Part shown: piece after piece, positions 63,718 to 64,000 of the stretch
How the letters are laid out: each line of letters starts with the position of its first letter
Numbering within the stretch: position 1 is the stretch's first letter
Assembly: GCA_009760855.2 (NCBI GenBank)
Contig: WPIO01000140.1
Span: 62,001-126,000, forward strand
Direction: 5' to 3'
DNA length: 64,000 bases
Source of the DNA: Cristatella mucedo
Taxonomy: Eukaryota > Bryozoa > Phylactolaemata > Cristatellidae
Notes under the pieces: model-generated
What the model saw: the letters and a program-made list of their open reading frames with translations, nothing else
What the model was told of the DNA's origin: nothing
Database searches by the model: none
Position numbers and translations under genes: made by a program

Positions 63718-64000
63718 GTATCTCCGTCTGTAACTCCACCAAGTCATAAAGACGCAAAAGAGTTTTGTATAGCACACTCATAGCCTAAGCGGCTTTCGGT
63801 ACGAATTCGGTAGCCAACAGACTTCGCATCACGCAGTAAAGAGAAAGTGGGAAGCATAGCAGAGTTAGGAAAGCAGTTGAGGTAGTGAGTAGCATGAAAG
63901 TAGCAGCTCAGGACCGCTGAAAAGGATAAGCCATAGTTGGCAGCAGGAGAATAGTTGTCGTTGCATAAGAACTGTAGAAGCGAGTTTCACAGTCTAGGAC
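63718..64000 (-). mobile_element. LINE family B 3' end, runs off the window
   Basis: Begins with the reverse complement of the B 3' terminus (TATCTCCGTCTGTAACTCCA) and continues through the 3' UTR (GTGAGTAGCATGAAAGTAGC) to the coding end (GAGTTTCACAGTCTAGGAC at the window edge). Confidence 0.75.

Overview
The window looks like nuclear DNA of a metazoan, most likely an invertebrate. One host gene is recognised with confidence: the 3' half of RCL1 (RNA 3'-terminal phosphate cyclase-like protein, an SSU processome factor). It lies on the minus strand as five exons between 60,827 and 47,960, with consistent GT/AG borders and matching codon phases. Almost everything else is mobile DNA in various stages of decay. 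The phylum cannot be fixed from sequence alone.

Layout. 1-5.2 kb and 6.6-7.1 kb hold a degenerate ~538-bp satellite mixed with CR1/L2-type LINE 3' ends. Two families are visible: 'A', with an (ATT)n tail, and 'B', ending GTTACAGACGGAGATACATT. A long direct repeat with TG...CA-like ends sits at 5.2-6.5 kb and again at 9.4-10.4 kb. From about 10,445 to 30,619 the composition changes sharply to AT-rich, and the sequence is one endogenous Polinton/Maverick (adintovirus-like) viral element of about 20 kb. 30.6-33.6 kb is an internally deleted Ty3/Gypsy element. 33.6-47.3 kb is a patchwork of LINE fragments, a solo LTR, minisatellites, tRNA-derived SINEs and a hAT transposase remnant. 47.3-60.8 kb is the RCL1 locus, whose introns hold palindromic foldback elements, Tc1/mariner remnants and SINE/LINE pieces. 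61-63.7 kb is a second Gypsy element with an apparently inverted protease-RT block.

The viral element. It carries remnants of the Polinton morphogenesis set: DDE integrase, FtsK/HerA-type packaging ATPase (GPSGAGKS; VVVLDDL), adenain-like cysteine protease (His, Asp and Cys motifs), a double-jelly-roll-type major capsid protein, two adjacent penton-like candidates, and a phospholipase A2 protein (YAGPG, HDHDY). Around these are two genes with phage-tail-fibre-like repeats (GDTMSG...NLNM...KSYVDK), an HNH-AP2 homing-endonuclease-like ORF, zinc-binding proteins near both ends, a coiled-coil protein, a membrane protein and several small genes I do not recognise. No protein-primed DNA polymerase B was seen. 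Nearly all genes contain frameshifts, in-frame stops or LINE/SINE insertions, so this is an old, inactive copy. Neither terminal inverted repeats nor a target-site duplication was found, so both ends may be lost.

Confidence is high for RCL1, integrase, ATPase, protease, PLA2, capsid protein, Gypsy pol, Tc1, hAT and LINE remnants; moderate for the fibres, HNH-AP2, SINEs and foldback elements; low for the penton-like assignments and repeat borders.
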